NCBI RefSeq assembly: GCF_033170155.1
Contig: NZ_CP137079.1
Coordinates: 744,001 to 808,000 of the forward strand
DNA from: Raineyella sp. W15-4
Lineage (GTDB): Bacteria; Actinomycetota; Actinomycetes; Propionibacteriales; Propionibacteriaceae
Length of the DNA: 64,000 nt
Reading direction: 5' to 3'
Part shown: positions 1 through 9,262 of the stretch, piece after piece
How the letters are laid out: the number at the start of each line of letters is the position of its first letter
Numbering within the stretch: the first letter of the stretch is position 1
Notes under the pieces: generated by a model
Database searches by the model: none
Seen by the model: only the letters and a program-made list of their open reading frames with translations
What the model was told of the DNA's origin: nothing
Translations under genes and position numbers: made by a program

Positions 1-1
1 G

Positions 2-358
2 GAGGCCGTCGCCCGCGTCCGGATCGTTCCGGGCACCGGCAAGTGGTCCCTCAACGGGCGGGCCCTCGAGGACTACTTCCCGAGCAAGATCCACCAGCAG
101 CTGGTGAACGAGCCCTTCGTCGTCGCCGGTGTCGAGGGCGCCTACGACGTCATCGCCCGCGTGCACGGTGGCGGCCCCTCCGGCCAGGCCGGCGCGATGC
201 GTCTGGGCGTGGCCCGTGCGCTGAACGCCGTCGACGCCGAGGCCAGCCGTCCGGGCCTGAAGAAGGCCGGCATGCTGACCCGTGACGCGCGTGCGGTGGA
301 GCGCAAGAAGGCCGGCCTGAAGAAGGCCCGCAAGGCTCCGCAGTACTCGAAGCGCTGA
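2..358 (+). CDS. rpsI: 30S ribosomal protein S9, C-terminal part
   Basis: Small-subunit ribosomal protein uS9, whose C-terminal tail reaches the decoding region. The gene enters from the left edge, so the N-terminus is missing; 118 codons are visible, reading in frame from base 2. The conserved GxGxWSLNGR stretch, the [19 protein letters not shown] block and the basic end [12 protein letters not shown] are all present, which settles the identity. glmM follows after 26 nt, an order common in actinobacteria, where rplM-rpsI lies upstream of glmM. Confidence 0.97.
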   Translation, partial: EAVARVRIVPGTGKWSLNGRALEDYFPSKIHQQLVNEPFVVAGVEGAYDVIARVHGGGPSGQAGAMRLGVARALNAVDAEASRPGLKKAGMLTRDARAVERKKAGLKKARKAPQYSKR

Positions 359-384
359 TCCAGGCCTCTGGGGGGTGACTCGAC

Positions 385-1758
385 GTGGGTCGTCTCTTCG
401 GCTCGGACGGTGTTCGCGGGCGCGCGAACCAGGACCTCACGGCGGAACTGGCGCTCGATCTGGCGGTCGCGGCGGCCCACGTCCTCGGTGAGGGCGGCGG
501 TCACCGCCGCCTCAAGGCACTCGTGGGTCGCGATCCCCGGATCAGCGGCGAGTTCCTGGAGTGCGCCGTCGTGGCTGGGCTGGCCAGCACCGGCACCGAC
601 GTCGTCCGGGTCGGTATCGTGCCGACCCCCGGAGTCGCCCATCTGGTGCGGGAGAACAACGCCGACATCGGGATCATGCTCACCGCGAGCCACAATCCGA
701 TGCCGGAGAACGGTCTCAAGTTCTTCCGCGTCGGGGGCTGGAAACTCGATGACGCCCAGGAGGACGCCATCGAGGCGCGGATGCTCGATTCCTGGCAGCG
801 CCCGATGGGGGCGGCCGTCGGGCGGGTGTCCGACGCCCCCCAGCTGGTGGATGACTACACCCATCATCTCGTCTCCACGCTGCGCTCCGCGACCCAGGGC
901 AGCGTCTCGCTGGCCGGGCTGAAGGTCGTCCTCGACCTCGCCAACGGTGCCGCCCACCGCACCGCCCCCGCGGCGTTCCGCGAGCTGGGCGCCGAGGTCG
1001 TGGTGATCAACGGCAAGCCCGACGGCACCAACATCAACGACCGGTGTGGCTCCACCCACCCGGCCGAGCTGCAACGCGCCGTCCTCGAGCACGGCGCCGA
1101 TCTCGGCATCGCCCTCGACGGCGACGCCGACCGGGCGATCGCCGCGGCCGCCGACGGTGACATCGTCGACGGCGACCAGATCATCGCCGTTCTCGCGTTG
1201 GCGCTGCAGGAGCGCGGCCTGCTCAAGAACAACGCCGTGGTGGTCACCGCGATGAGCAACATCGGCCTCGACCATGCCCTCACCGCCCGCGGCATCGACG
1301 TGATCCGCACCGATGTCGGTGACCGGCACGTGCTGGCGGCGATGCGCGCCGGCGGTCACAACCTCGGCGGGGAACAGGCCGGCCACATCATCCTGCGCGA
1401 CCTCGCCACCACCGGCGACGGCACCCTCACCGCGCTGCTGCTGATGGCGGTGATGGCCGACACCGGGGCGCCGCTGGCCGAACTGGCCTCGGTGGTCCAC
1501 CGGATCCCCCAGGTGCTGATCAACGTCCCCGACGTCGACAAGCACCGCGCCGCCACCGACCCCGAGGTGCTCGCCGCGGTGGCGTCGGCCAATGCCGCCC
1601 TCGGATCACGCGGCCGGGTGCTGTTGCGCCCGTCCGGCACCGAGCAGGTGGTCCGGGTGATGGTGGAGTGCGAGGACGCCGACCGCTCCCGGGCGGTCGC
1701 CGAGGGGCTGGCGGCCGTGGTCGGCGAACGCCTGACGCTGCGCAGCGCCGCCCGCTGA
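385..1758 (+). CDS. glmM: Phosphoglucosamine mutase
   Basis: Converts glucosamine-6-phosphate to glucosamine-1-phosphate in the cytoplasm for UDP-GlcNAc and peptidoglycan synthesis. At 457 aa it is normal length for GlmM. The phosphoserine loop TASHNP is at residues 100-105 (active Ser102), the Mg2+ loop DGDADR at 245-250, the sugar-specificity motif GGEQAGH follows, and the C-terminal phosphate-binding loop RPSGTEQVVRVM is intact. The start is GTG, giving the MGRLFGSDGVRG N-terminus typical of the family. glmS, which makes its substrate, lies 1.1 kb downstream with the oppositely oriented coaA between. Confidence 0.97.
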   Translation: MGRLFGSDGVRGRANQDLTAELALDLAVAAAHVLGEGGGHRRLKALVGRDPRISGEFLECAVVAGLASTGTDVVRVGIVPTPGVAHLVRENNADIGIMLTASHNPMPENGLKFFRVGGWKLDDAQEDAIEARMLDSWQRPMGAAVGRVSDAPQLVDDYTHHLVSTLRSATQGSVSLAGLKVVLDLANGAAHRTAPAAFRELGAEVVVINGKPDGTNINDRCGSTHPAELQRAVLEHGADLGIALDGDADRAIAAAADGDIVDGDQIIAVLALALQERGLLKNNAVVVTAMSNIGLDHALTARGIDVIRTDVGDRHVLAAMRAGGHNLGGEQAGHIILRDLATTGDGTLTALLLMAVMADTGAPLAELASVVHRIPQVLINVPDVDKHRAATDPEVLAAVASANAALGSRGRVLLRPSGTEQVVRVMVECEDADRSRAVAEGLAAVVGERLTLRSAAR

Positions 1759-1767
1759 GCCGGCCGG

Positions 1768-2751
1768 TCAGATCTTGCGGATCCGCACCCACTTCACCTC
1801 GTGGTTCACGCCCTTGCGGAGGATCGCCGTGGCCCGGCCACGGGTGGGGCGGATGTTGAGGGCGAGATTCGGGCCGTTGATGGTGTCCCAGATGTTCGCC
1901 GCCTGACGCATCGCGCCCTCCAGACTCATCTCGGCGTACCGGCGGAAGTAGGACCGCGGATCGCGGAACGCGGTCTCCCGCAGTGACATGAACCGCTCCA
2001 GGTACCAGCTGCGGATGTCCTCGGCGGCCGCGTCGACGTACACCGAGAAGTCGAAGAAGTCGCTCAGCGCCAGCCCGGTGGAGCCGTCCGCGTGCACCCG
2101 GGCCGGCTGCAGCACGTTCAGGCCCTCGACCACGACGATGTCGGGCTGGCGCACCACCAGCCGCTCACCCGGCACGATGTCGTACGACAGGTGCGAGTAG
2201 ACCGGTGCGGTCACCGCGGGACGCCCCGACTTCACGTCCATCACGAACCGCAGCAGTGCCCGGCGGTCGTACGACTCCGGGAACCCCTTGCGGTGCATGA
2301 TGCCGCGCCGCTTGAGCTCCTCGTTGGGGTAGAGGAAGCCGTCGGTGGTGACCAGCTCGACGTTGGGATGGTCGGGCCAGTTGCGCAGCAGCTCGGTGAG
2401 CAGACGGGCGGTGGTCGACTTGCCGACGGCGACCGAACCGGCGATCCCGATCACGAACGGGGTCCGCTTGACGTCCAGCCGCAGGAAGGTGTTGGTGGAC
2501 CGGTAGAGGTTGCCGCGGTGCCGGAAATGCAGGCTGAGCAGCCGGGTCAGCGGCTGGTAGACCTCGACCACATCGCGCATCGAGGTGGGGTCGCCCAGAC
2601 CGCGCAGCCGGTCCAGCGTCTCCTCGCTCAGCGGTGACGGCAGCGCGTTGGCGAGTTCCGCCCAATCGGCCCGGCTGCGGTGGACGTACGGTCCGCCGGC
2701 CTCCCCCAGGTCCGGTGCGGAGTCGCCCGGTGGCAGCGTCGCGTCTGGCAT
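1768..2751 (-). CDS. coaA: Type I pantothenate kinase
   Basis: ATP-dependent phosphorylation of pantothenate, the first and regulated step of CoA synthesis. With the start at 2751 the product is 327 aa, close to the usual 310-330. A P-loop GSVAVGKST lies at about residues 104-112, followed by the VTTDGFLYPN segment and the YDIVPG and VVEGLNVLQ motifs of the bacterial PanK-I family. A longer frame runs to 2868 but would overlap the glmS start, so 2751 (or the ATG at 2760) is preferred. It is convergent with glmM and divergent from glmS. Confidence 0.95.
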   Translation of the reverse strand: MPDATLPPGDSAPDLGEAGGPYVHRSRADWAELANALPSPLSEETLDRLRGLGDPTSMRDVVEVYQPLTRLLSLHFRHRGNLYRSTNTFLRLDVKRTPFVIGIAGSVAVGKSTTARLLTELLRNWPDHPNVELVTTDGFLYPNEELKRRGIMHRKGFPESYDRRALLRFVMDVKSGRPAVTAPVYSHLSYDIVPGERLVVRQPDIVVVEGLNVLQPARVHADGSTGLALSDFFDFSVYVDAAAEDIRSWYLERFMSLRETAFRDPRSYFRRYAEMSLEGAMRQAANIWDTINGPNLALNIRPTRGRATAILRKGVNHEVKWVRIRKI

Positions 2752-2853
2752 GGGCGCCATTCTGCCGTGTCCGGGCGCGCCCCGACGCCACCGCCGTGCC
2801 GCGGGCAGCCGGGCGGGTACGGTTCGCGGGCACGCGTGGTCCGAGTCGGCCGC

Positions 2854-2859
2854 TAGGCT
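2854..2859 (+). promoter_or_regulatory. -10 box (TAGGCT) of glmS, leaderless-type
   Basis: TAGGCT sits 7 nt before the glmS ATG and no Shine-Dalgarno sequence is visible. This geometry puts the transcription start at or next to the A of ATG, as in leaderless actinobacterial mRNAs. Inferred from spacing only. Confidence 0.5.
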
Positions 2860-2866
2860 GTCACCC

Positions 2867-4711
2867 ATGTGTGGAATCGTTGGGTATGTCGGGCCCCGCA
2901 GCGCCCGTGAGGTCGTGATCGAGGGGCTCCGGCGCCTCGAGTACCGGGGCTACGACTCGGCCGGTGTGGCCGTCGTGGCGGACGGACGGATCGCCGCCGA
3001 GAAGAGGGCCGGCAAGCTGCTGAACCTCGAGCTGGCGCTGGAGGACAACCCGCTGCCGGAGTCCGGCACCGGCATCGGCCACACCCGGTGGGCCACCCAC
3101 GGCGCCCCCACCGACGGCAACGCCCACCCCCATCTCTCCCAGGACGGCCGGGTCGCCGTGGTGCACAACGGCATCATCGAGAACTTCGCCGAGTTGCGCG
3201 CCGAACTGGCCGCCGAGGGGATCAGCTTCCGCTCCGAGACCGACACCGAGGTCGCCGCGCAGCTGCTCGGTGTCGAGGTCGCCAAGGGCGCCGACCTGCA
3301 CGCGGCGCTGCTCACCGTGGTCAACCGGCTGCAGGGCGCGTTCACCCTGGTCGCGGTGGACGCCCAGGCGCCGGGCCGGGTCGTCGCCGCCCGCCGCAAC
3401 TCCCCGCTGGTCGTCGGTCTGGGCGAGGGGGAGAACTTCCTCGCCTCCGACGTCGCCGCGTTCATCGAGCACACCCGCGAGGCGCTGGAGCTGGGTCAGG
3501 ACTCGGTGGTCGAGATCACCGCCGACGGGGTACAGGTGAGCGATTTCGCCGGACGTCCGGCGGAGGCCAGGCGCTACCACGTCGACTGGGACCTGTCGGC
3601 CGCGGAGAAGGGCGGGTTCGACTGGTTCATGCGCAAGGAGATCTTCGAGCAGCCGCAGGCGGTGGCCGACACCCTGCTCGGCCGGCACACCGAGGACGGT
3701 GCCCTGACCCTCGACGAGATCCGGCTGTCCGAGGAGGACCTGCGCCAGATCCACAAGATCATCATCATCGCCGCCGGCACCTCGTTCTACGCCGGCATGG
3801 TCGCCAAATACGCCATCGAGCACTGGGTGCGGATCCCCTGTGAGGTGGAGCTGGCCTCCGAGTTCCGCTACCGCGACCCGATCGTCGACTCCTCCACCCT
3901 GGTGGTGGCGATCTCCCAGTCCGGTGAGACCGCCGACACCCTGATGGCCATCCGGCACGCCCGTGAGCAGCACGCCCGGGTGCTGGCGATCTGCAACACC
4001 AACGGGTCCACCATCCCGCGGGAATCCGACGCGGTGATCTACACCCACGCCGGCCCGGAGATCGGGGTCGCCTCCACCAAGGGCTTCACCACCCAGCTGG
4101 CCGCCTGCTACCTGCTCGGCCTCTACCTCGCCCAGGTCAAGGGGACCATGTACGGCGACGAGATCGCCGCGGTGACGAAGGAGCTGGAGGGGCTGCCGCC
4201 GCTGATGCAGCAGGTCCTGGACAACTCCGCCCCGGTCCTCGACCTGGCCGCCCGGCTGGCCGACCAGCCGTCGGTGCTCTTCCTCGGCCGCCACGTCGGC
4301 TACCCGGTGGCGCTGGAGGGCGCGCTGAAGCTCAAGGAGATCGCCTACCTGCACGCCGAGGGCTTCGCCGCCGGCGAGCTGAAGCACGGCCCGATCGCGA
4401 TCATCGAGCCCGGCATGCCGGTCTTCGTCGTGGTGCCGCCGCGCGGCCGCGACCAGCTGCACGACAAGGTGATCTCCAACATCCAGGAGATCCGGGCCCG
4501 CGGTGCCCGCCCGATCGCGCTGGCCGAGCAGGACGATGCGGTGGTCGAGGAGTTCGCCAGCACGGTGATCCGGCTGCCCCGGGTCTCGACGATCCTGCAG
4601 CCGCTGGTCGCGGTCATCCCGCTGCAGCTGTTCGCCTGCGAGCTGGCGACCGTCCTCGGCCACGACGTGGACCAGCCCCGCAACCTGGCCAAGTCCGTCA
4701 CCGTCGAGTAG
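2867..4711 (+). CDS. glmS: Glutamine-fructose-6-phosphate aminotransferase (isomerizing)
   Basis: Makes glucosamine-6-phosphate from fructose-6-phosphate and glutamine, the entry step to UDP-GlcNAc. The 614-aa product begins MCGIVGYVG, with Cys2 as the N-terminal nucleophile of the class II glutaminase domain (about 1-220). Two SIS sugar-isomerase domains follow, with AAGTSFYAG and SQSGETADT in the first. The C-terminus DQPRNLAKSVTVE is the conserved family end. The frame is open further upstream, but the Cys2 requirement fixes the start at 2867. Confidence 0.98.
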   Translation: MCGIVGYVGPRSAREVVIEGLRRLEYRGYDSAGVAVVADGRIAAEKRAGKLLNLELALEDNPLPESGTGIGHTRWATHGAPTDGNAHPHLSQDGRVAVVHNGIIENFAELRAELAAEGISFRSETDTEVAAQLLGVEVAKGADLHAALLTVVNRLQGAFTLVAVDAQAPGRVVAARRNSPLVVGLGEGENFLASDVAAFIEHTREALELGQDSVVEITADGVQVSDFAGRPAEARRYHVDWDLSAAEKGGFDWFMRKEIFEQPQAVADTLLGRHTEDGALTLDEIRLSEEDLRQIHKIIIIAAGTSFYAGMVAKYAIEHWVRIPCEVELASEFRYRDPIVDSSTLVVAISQSGETADTLMAIRHAREQHARVLAICNTNGSTIPRESDAVIYTHAGPEIGVASTKGFTTQLAACYLLGLYLAQVKGTMYGDEIAAVTKELEGLPPLMQQVLDNSAPVLDLAARLADQPSVLFLGRHVGYPVALEGALKLKEIAYLHAEGFAAGELKHGPIAIIEPGMPVFVVVPPRGRDQLHDKVISNIQEIRARGARPIALAEQDDAVVEEFASTVIRLPRVSTILQPLVAVIPLQLFACELATVLGHDVDQPRNLAKSVTVE

Positions 4712-4723
4712 CGGCTCGCCCGG

Positions 4724-5083
4724 ATGGCCATCGTCGGGATCGGGATCGACGTCTGCGAGGTCGCCCGGTTCGAGGAGATGCTGCTGCGGACGCCCGGACT
4801 GGTGGCGCGCCTCTTCTCCGCCGAGGAGGCGCACCACCGGCCGGCCTCGCTGGCCGGCCGGTTCGCCGCCAAGGAGGCGTTCGCCAAGGCGCTGGGCTCC
4901 CCGGGCGGCCTGGTCTGGCGCGACTGCGAGGTCCGCAAGACCGCGGAGGGACAGCCCTACTTCGTCACCACCGGCACCGTCGCCGACCTCCAGGCCCGGC
5001 TCGGCATCGTCCGGACCCACCTGTCGATGTCGCACGACGGGGGCATCGCGACCGCGTTCGTCGTCTGCGAGGATGACAGGTAG
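4724..5083 (+). CDS. acpS: Holo-[acyl-carrier-protein] synthase
   Basis: Transfers 4'-phosphopantetheine from CoA to apo-ACP, activating fatty acid synthesis. The 119-aa protein has the expected IGIDVCEV N-terminus with Mg2+ ligand Asp9 and the RFAAKEAFAKALG motif with Glu51. The C-terminal SMSHDGGIATAFVV strand is typical of AcpS. It lies 12 nt after glmS and 41 nt before nnr on the same strand, so is probably cotranscribed with them. Confidence 0.96.
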   Translation: MAIVGIGIDVCEVARFEEMLLRTPGLVARLFSAEEAHHRPASLAGRFAAKEAFAKALGSPGGLVWRDCEVRKTAEGQPYFVTTGTVADLQARLGIVRTHLSMSHDGGIATAFVVCEDDR

Positions 5084-5124
5084 AGGGTGACGGGCCCGAG
5101 CCCGTGGGCCCGGAGGAGGTCATC

Positions 5125-6552
5125 GTGCTGCTCGTCCACTCCGTCGAGTCGATCCGCGCCGCCGAGGAGGAGGCGTTCGCCCGCACCGAGGAGGGCGAAC
5201 TGATGCAGCGCGCCTCGGACGCACTGGCGACCAGCCTGCTGTGCGATCTGGGGCACACCGACGGGACGAAGGTGCTGATCCTCGCCGGCCCCGGCAACAA
5301 CGGCGGCGACGCCCTCTGGGCGGGGATGCGGCTGGCCGGGCGGGGCGTCCGGGTCTGGCTGCACGCGGTGGTGCCCGACCGGGTGCACCGGGCCGGCTGG
5401 GCGGCCTGCGTCGAGAACGGCGGCACCCCGGTCGACCTCGACACCGCGGTGTCCCTGATGGGCCGGGTGGACCGGATCGTCGACGGCGTGTTCGGCATCG
5501 GCGGCCACCCCGGGCTGTCCGGCGAGGTGCAACAGCTCGCGGAGGCGGCCGAACGGTCCGGCACCCCGGTGACCAGCGTCGACCTGCCCTCCGGCCTCGA
5601 TGCCGACGGGGCACCGGCCCACCCCTCGTTCCGCGCCGAACGGACGGTGACCTTCGGCACCGCCAAGGCCTGTCAGGTGATGCAGCCCGCCGCCGAGCGC
5701 TGTGGGCGGCTCGAGGTGGTGGACATCGGCCTGCACTGGGCGGCCGTCGGCGAGGCGGGGGTGCCGATGCTGCGATGCTGGGAGGCCGCCGACGTCGCGG
5801 CCGCCTGGCCGGTCCCGACGGTCCGGTCCGACAAGTACTCCCGCGGCGTGCTCGGCGTGGACGCCGGGTCGGCGACCTACCCGGGCGCCGGGGTGCTGGT
5901 GGCGTACGGGGCCGCGTACGCCGGCACCGGGATGATCCGCTCGCTGGGCGCCGCCGAGGTGGCCCGGGCGACCCTGGCGGCGATCCCCTCGGTGGTCACC
6001 GCCCCGGGCCAGGTCCAGGCCTGGGTGGTCGGCTCCGGCTGGGGGGACCGTCCGGACGGCACCGCGCGGCTGGCGGAGATCCTCGACCAACAGGTGCCGG
6101 TGCTGATCGACGCCGACGGCCTGCGCCATGTGCCCGAGGCGACCCTGGCACCACACCACCTGCTCACCCCGCACGCCGGCGAACTCGCCCGGCTGCTCGG
6201 TGTCACCCGGAGCGAGGTGGGGACCGATCCGCTGGCGCACGTGCACCGGGCGGCCGAGCGGTTCGGCGCCACCGTGCTGCTCAAGGGCGCCACCCAGTAC
6301 GTCGCCACCCCGGGCGAACCCACGGTCGAGGTCGCCGTCCCCGGGCCCGGCTGGACCGCCCAGGCCGGGTCGGGCGACACCCTGTCGGGGGTCTGCGGCG
6401 CGCTGCTCGCCGCCGGGCTGCCGGCCGCCCGGGCGGCCGTCTGTGGCGCCTCCCTGCAGGCCCTCACCGCGGCGGCCGAGCCACCCCTGCCGCCGCACGC
6501 GCTGGCGCAGCGGTTCGGCGCGACGCTGCGGGGGCTGTTGGCCGATCGTTGA
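5125..6552 (+). CDS. nnr: Bifunctional NAD(P)HX epimerase / ADP-dependent NAD(P)HX dehydratase
   Basis: Repairs hydrated, damaged NADH and NADPH. Two domains in 475 aa: an N-terminal YjeF_N epimerase (about 1-200, with GPGNNGGDALWAG) and a C-terminal ribokinase-like ADP-dependent dehydratase (about 210-475, with TPHAGELARLLG and GSGDTLSGV). The GTG at 5125 is chosen because GGAGGAGG lies 6 nt upstream; the frame is open a little further back. It sits between acpS and alr, as in many actinobacteria. Confidence 0.94.
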   Translation: MLLVHSVESIRAAEEEAFARTEEGELMQRASDALATSLLCDLGHTDGTKVLILAGPGNNGGDALWAGMRLAGRGVRVWLHAVVPDRVHRAGWAACVENGGTPVDLDTAVSLMGRVDRIVDGVFGIGGHPGLSGEVQQLAEAAERSGTPVTSVDLPSGLDADGAPAHPSFRAERTVTFGTAKACQVMQPAAERCGRLEVVDIGLHWAAVGEAGVPMLRCWEAADVAAAWPVPTVRSDKYSRGVLGVDAGSATYPGAGVLVAYGAAYAGTGMIRSLGAAEVARATLAAIPSVVTAPGQVQAWVVGSGWGDRPDGTARLAEILDQQVPVLIDADGLRHVPEATLAPHHLLTPHAGELARLLGVTRSEVGTDPLAHVHRAAERFGATVLLKGATQYVATPGEPTVEVAVPGPGWTAQAGSGDTLSGVCGALLAAGLPAARAAVCGASLQALTAAAEPPLPPHALAQRFGATLRGLLADR

Positions 6553-6604
6553 CGGTCGGCGGGTTGCTGGGCGATCGTTGACACCGCCGCCGTGGGCGAC
6601 GCGG

Positions 6605-6610
6605 CAGAAT
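6605..6610 (+). promoter_or_regulatory. -10 box (CAGAAT) of alr, leaderless-type
   Basis: CAGAAT is followed by 7 nt and the ATG at 6618. An in-frame ATG at 6609 overlaps this box, so the box argues for the later start. Inferred from spacing. Confidence 0.42.
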
Positions 6611-6617
6611 GACCGAC

Positions 6618-7781
6618 ATGACTTCCGCCGGGCCCACCATCGACCCCCAGACCGCCAGCGCCCTGATCGACCTCGATGCCCTGCGGGCCAATCTCACCGC
6701 CGTCCGGGCCGTCGTCGCGCCGGCTGAGGTGATGATGGTGGTCAAGGCGGACGCGTACGGCCACGGCATGCTGCCCTGCGCCGCCGCGGCCCGGCAGGCC
6801 GGGGCGACCTGGCTGGGCGTCGCCGTCCCGGCGGAGGCGCTCGCGCTGCGCGCCGCCGGTGACACCGGGCGGGTGTTCTGCTGGCTGTACGGGCCGGACG
6901 AGGACCCGACGGCGCTGATCGATGCGGAGGTCGACGTGTCGGTGCAGAGCCCCGAGCAGGTCGCGGCAGTGGAGCTCGCGGCGGAGCACCTGGGGCGTAC
7001 GGCCCGGATCCACCTCAAGATCGACACCGGCCTGTCCCGCAACGGCTGCCGCCCCGAGCAGTGGGGCGAGTTGGTCGCCGCGGCCCGGGCGGCGGAGGAG
7101 CGCGGGGCGGTCGAGGTCGTCGCGGTGTGGTCGCACTTCGCCTGCGCCGACGAGGTGGGGCACCCGGGCAATACCGCCCAGCTGGAGGTCTTCGACCGGG
7201 CGGTCGAGCAGGCCCGGGCCGTCGGGCTGCGCGTCCCGATCCGCCACATCGCCGCGTCGGCCGCGGCGCTGAGCATCCCCGCGGCCCGCTACGAGCTGGT
7301 CCGGCTCGGCATCGCCGGCTACGGACTGGACCCGGCCGACGGCACCATCGCGGCGGACGCCGGTGTGACGCTGACGCCGGTGATGACCCTGCGGGCACGG
7401 TTCGTGAACCGTAAGCACATCCCGGCCGGCACCGGCGTGTCGTACGGCTATCACTGGCGCGCCCCGGAGGGTGGCGCCGAGCTGGGGTTGGTGCCGCTCG
7501 GCTATGCCGACGGGATTCCGCGGCACGGGGCGGGGCGGCTGGAGCTGGCGGCCGGCGGCCGGCGGGTGCACCAGCGCGGCAGCGTGTGCATGGACCAGCT
7601 CGTCGTCGACCTCGGGCCCGGGGCGGCCGAGCAGATCGGGGACGAGGTGGTGCTGTTCGGCGCCCCGGATCCGGACGGGGTGGTGCCGACCGCCTCGGAC
7701 TGGGCGCGCTGGTGCGGCACCATCGGCTACGAGATCGTCACCCGGATCGGTGAGCGGGTGCCGCGGGTGCTGCGCGGCTGA
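6618..7781 (+). CDS. alr: Alanine racemase
   Basis: PLP enzyme that interconverts L- and D-alanine for peptidoglycan. 387 aa, normal length. The PLP lysine is Lys43 in VVKADAYGHG and the catalytic tyrosine of the second domain is Tyr276 in GVSYGYHW. The LGYADGIPR and GSVCMDQLVVDLG signatures are present. ATG 6618 is chosen over ATG 6609 from the position of a -10-like box. Convergent with the glycosyltransferase gene, with only 3 nt between the stop codons. Confidence 0.95.
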   Translation: MTSAGPTIDPQTASALIDLDALRANLTAVRAVVAPAEVMMVVKADAYGHGMLPCAAAARQAGATWLGVAVPAEALALRAAGDTGRVFCWLYGPDEDPTALIDAEVDVSVQSPEQVAAVELAAEHLGRTARIHLKIDTGLSRNGCRPEQWGELVAAARAAEERGAVEVVAVWSHFACADEVGHPGNTAQLEVFDRAVEQARAVGLRVPIRHIAASAAALSIPAARYELVRLGIAGYGLDPADGTIAADAGVTLTPVMTLRARFVNRKHIPAGTGVSYGYHWRAPEGGAELGLVPLGYADGIPRHGAGRLELAAGGRRVHQRGSVCMDQLVVDLGPGAAEQIGDEVVLFGAPDPDGVVPTASDWARWCGTIGYEIVTRIGERVPRVLRG

Positions 7782-7784
7782 GCG

Positions 7785-8921
7785 TCAGGCGGTGAGCCGC
7801 TGGCGCGACCGCGCCTCGTCGATCGCCTCCCGGTAGTGGCCCATCAGGTCGTCGCACAGGCTGCGCCAGGTCCGGTCCAGCACCGACAGCCGGGCCTCCG
7901 CTGCGAAGGCTGCCCGCTTGCGGTCGTCACCGAGCAGGTCGCGGACGTGGCGCCGCATCGAGGCGAGGTCACCGGGCGCGTAGAGCCAGCCGGTGCGCGA
8001 GGAGTTGACCAGGTCGATCGGGCCGCCCTTGGCGGGCGCGACCACCGGCAGGCCGGAGGCCATCGCTTCCTGGATCGACTGGCCGAAGGTCTCCAGTTCC
8101 CCGGGGTGGACGAAGATGTCCATGCTCGCCATCACCCGGGGCAGGTCCTCGCCGGTGAGCTGGCCGGTGAAGTGCGCGGTCGGCAGGAAGGACTCCAGTT
8201 CCCCGCGGAGCGGGCCGTTGCCGACGACGACCAGTGTGGTGTCCGGCAGGTCGGCCAGCGCCTGCAGGTCGCCGATCTGCTTCTCCGGTGCCAGCCGGCC
8301 GACGCAGCCGATGATCCGTTCGCCCTCGGGGGCGACGCGGCGGCGCCAGGCCTCGTCCCGCTTGGCCGGATCGAACCGTACGGAGTCCACGCCCCGTCCC
8401 CACAGCCCGACCCGCGGGATGTGGTGCTGCAGCAGCTGCGTACGTGACGCGGTGGAGGGGGCCAGGGTCATCGTGGCCTGGGAGTGGATCTGGCGGACCC
8501 GCCACCACAGCAGCGTCTCGGCCCCGGCGAAGCCGTAGCGGGCGGCGTACGAGGGGACGTCGGTCTGGTAGATCGCCACCACCGGGATGCCGAGCCAGTT
8601 CGCGGCCAGCGCCGCCCGGTGGCCGAGGGCGATGGGAGCCGCCAGATGCAGCACATCGGGGTGGAAGTCTTCGAGCAGGCGCTCCAGACGGAGCTGGGTG
8701 GTCCCCGAGACACGGACGTCGTGGTAACCGGGCAGTCCGACGGCTGCCACCGGGATGACCGGGAACCCGGCGTACTCCGCCGGCTCGCGCCCGCCGTTGG
8801 CGGGGGCGATGACAATGGCCTGGTGGCCCTCGTCGCGAAGGTACTCCAGCACCCGCATCACGGAGTGGGTGACTCCGTTGATGGCGGGGAGGAACGATTC
8901 CGTGAAGATCGCGACCCGCAC
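7785..8921 (-). CDS. Glycosyltransferase family 4, MgtA/PimB-like
   Basis: A 378-aa GT-B glycosyltransferase. The N-terminus VRVAIFTESFLPAINGV and the block WGRGVDSVRFDP, followed by GCVGRLAPEKQIGDL, HPGELETFGQSIQEAMASGLPVVAP and GGPIDLV, match the GDP-mannose-dependent alpha-mannosyltransferase group (MgtA, PimB') that builds mannolipids and lipoglycans in actinobacteria. The exact acceptor cannot be read from sequence. GTG 8921 is chosen because AAAGGG precedes it at good spacing and the protein begins at the conserved first beta strand; the frame runs open to 9224 without conserved content. Confidence 0.85.
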   Translation of the reverse strand: MRVAIFTESFLPAINGVTHSVMRVLEYLRDEGHQAIVIAPANGGREPAEYAGFPVIPVAAVGLPGYHDVRVSGTTQLRLERLLEDFHPDVLHLAAPIALGHRAALAANWLGIPVVAIYQTDVPSYAARYGFAGAETLLWWRVRQIHSQATMTLAPSTASRTQLLQHHIPRVGLWGRGVDSVRFDPAKRDEAWRRRVAPEGERIIGCVGRLAPEKQIGDLQALADLPDTTLVVVGNGPLRGELESFLPTAHFTGQLTGEDLPRVMASMDIFVHPGELETFGQSIQEAMASGLPVVAPAKGGPIDLVNSSRTGWLYAPGDLASMRRHVRDLLGDDRKRAAFAAEARLSVLDRTWRSLCDDLMGHYREAIDEARSRQRLTA

Positions 8922-9262
8922 GTGATGCCCTTTCGTAGACCTCCGGCCAGTCTGCGGTCCCCAGATGGACGGATGGTGACGTACGTCGACGTGTCGCCCA
9001 ACGTCGGGTGACGAGCTGGCGAACGCCGCGTACTCCGTGGCCAGTGTAGGAGTCGAGGGAGGTCGGGCGTCCCGGGGCTGTGCCGCAGGGCGGTCGGTGT
9101 GGGCACCGCACCGATTCGTGGTAAAGACTGCCAGCGGTGTAGCATGAACCATCCGGCGGCGCAGCGCCGTCCGGGACGTAGACGCCCAATGTCGGGCGCA
9201 TGGGCACGTCTTCCGCTCCCGCACCAGCCGGGTCGTCCGCTGGAAGCGGGTGACCGTCGATC
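8922..9262. other. Intergenic region between glycosyltransferase and helicase genes
   Basis: 341 bp between divergent genes. Nearest 8921 is the Shine-Dalgarno of the glycosyltransferase. TAGCAT at 9140-9145 (plus strand) is a candidate -10 for the helicase, giving a leader of about 110 nt, followed by a GC hairpin near 9153-9174 (CGGCG/CGCCG). TACACT at 9043-9048 on the minus strand could serve the glycosyltransferase. No convincing gene seen. Confidence 0.35.

Noticed and set aside
2861-5035. 724-codon open frame antisense to glmS-acpS
   Set aside because: It mirrors glmS and acpS, whose motifs are complete. Long antisense frames are expected in high-GC coding DNA, and this one has repetitive Gly/Asp/Val composition and no motif.
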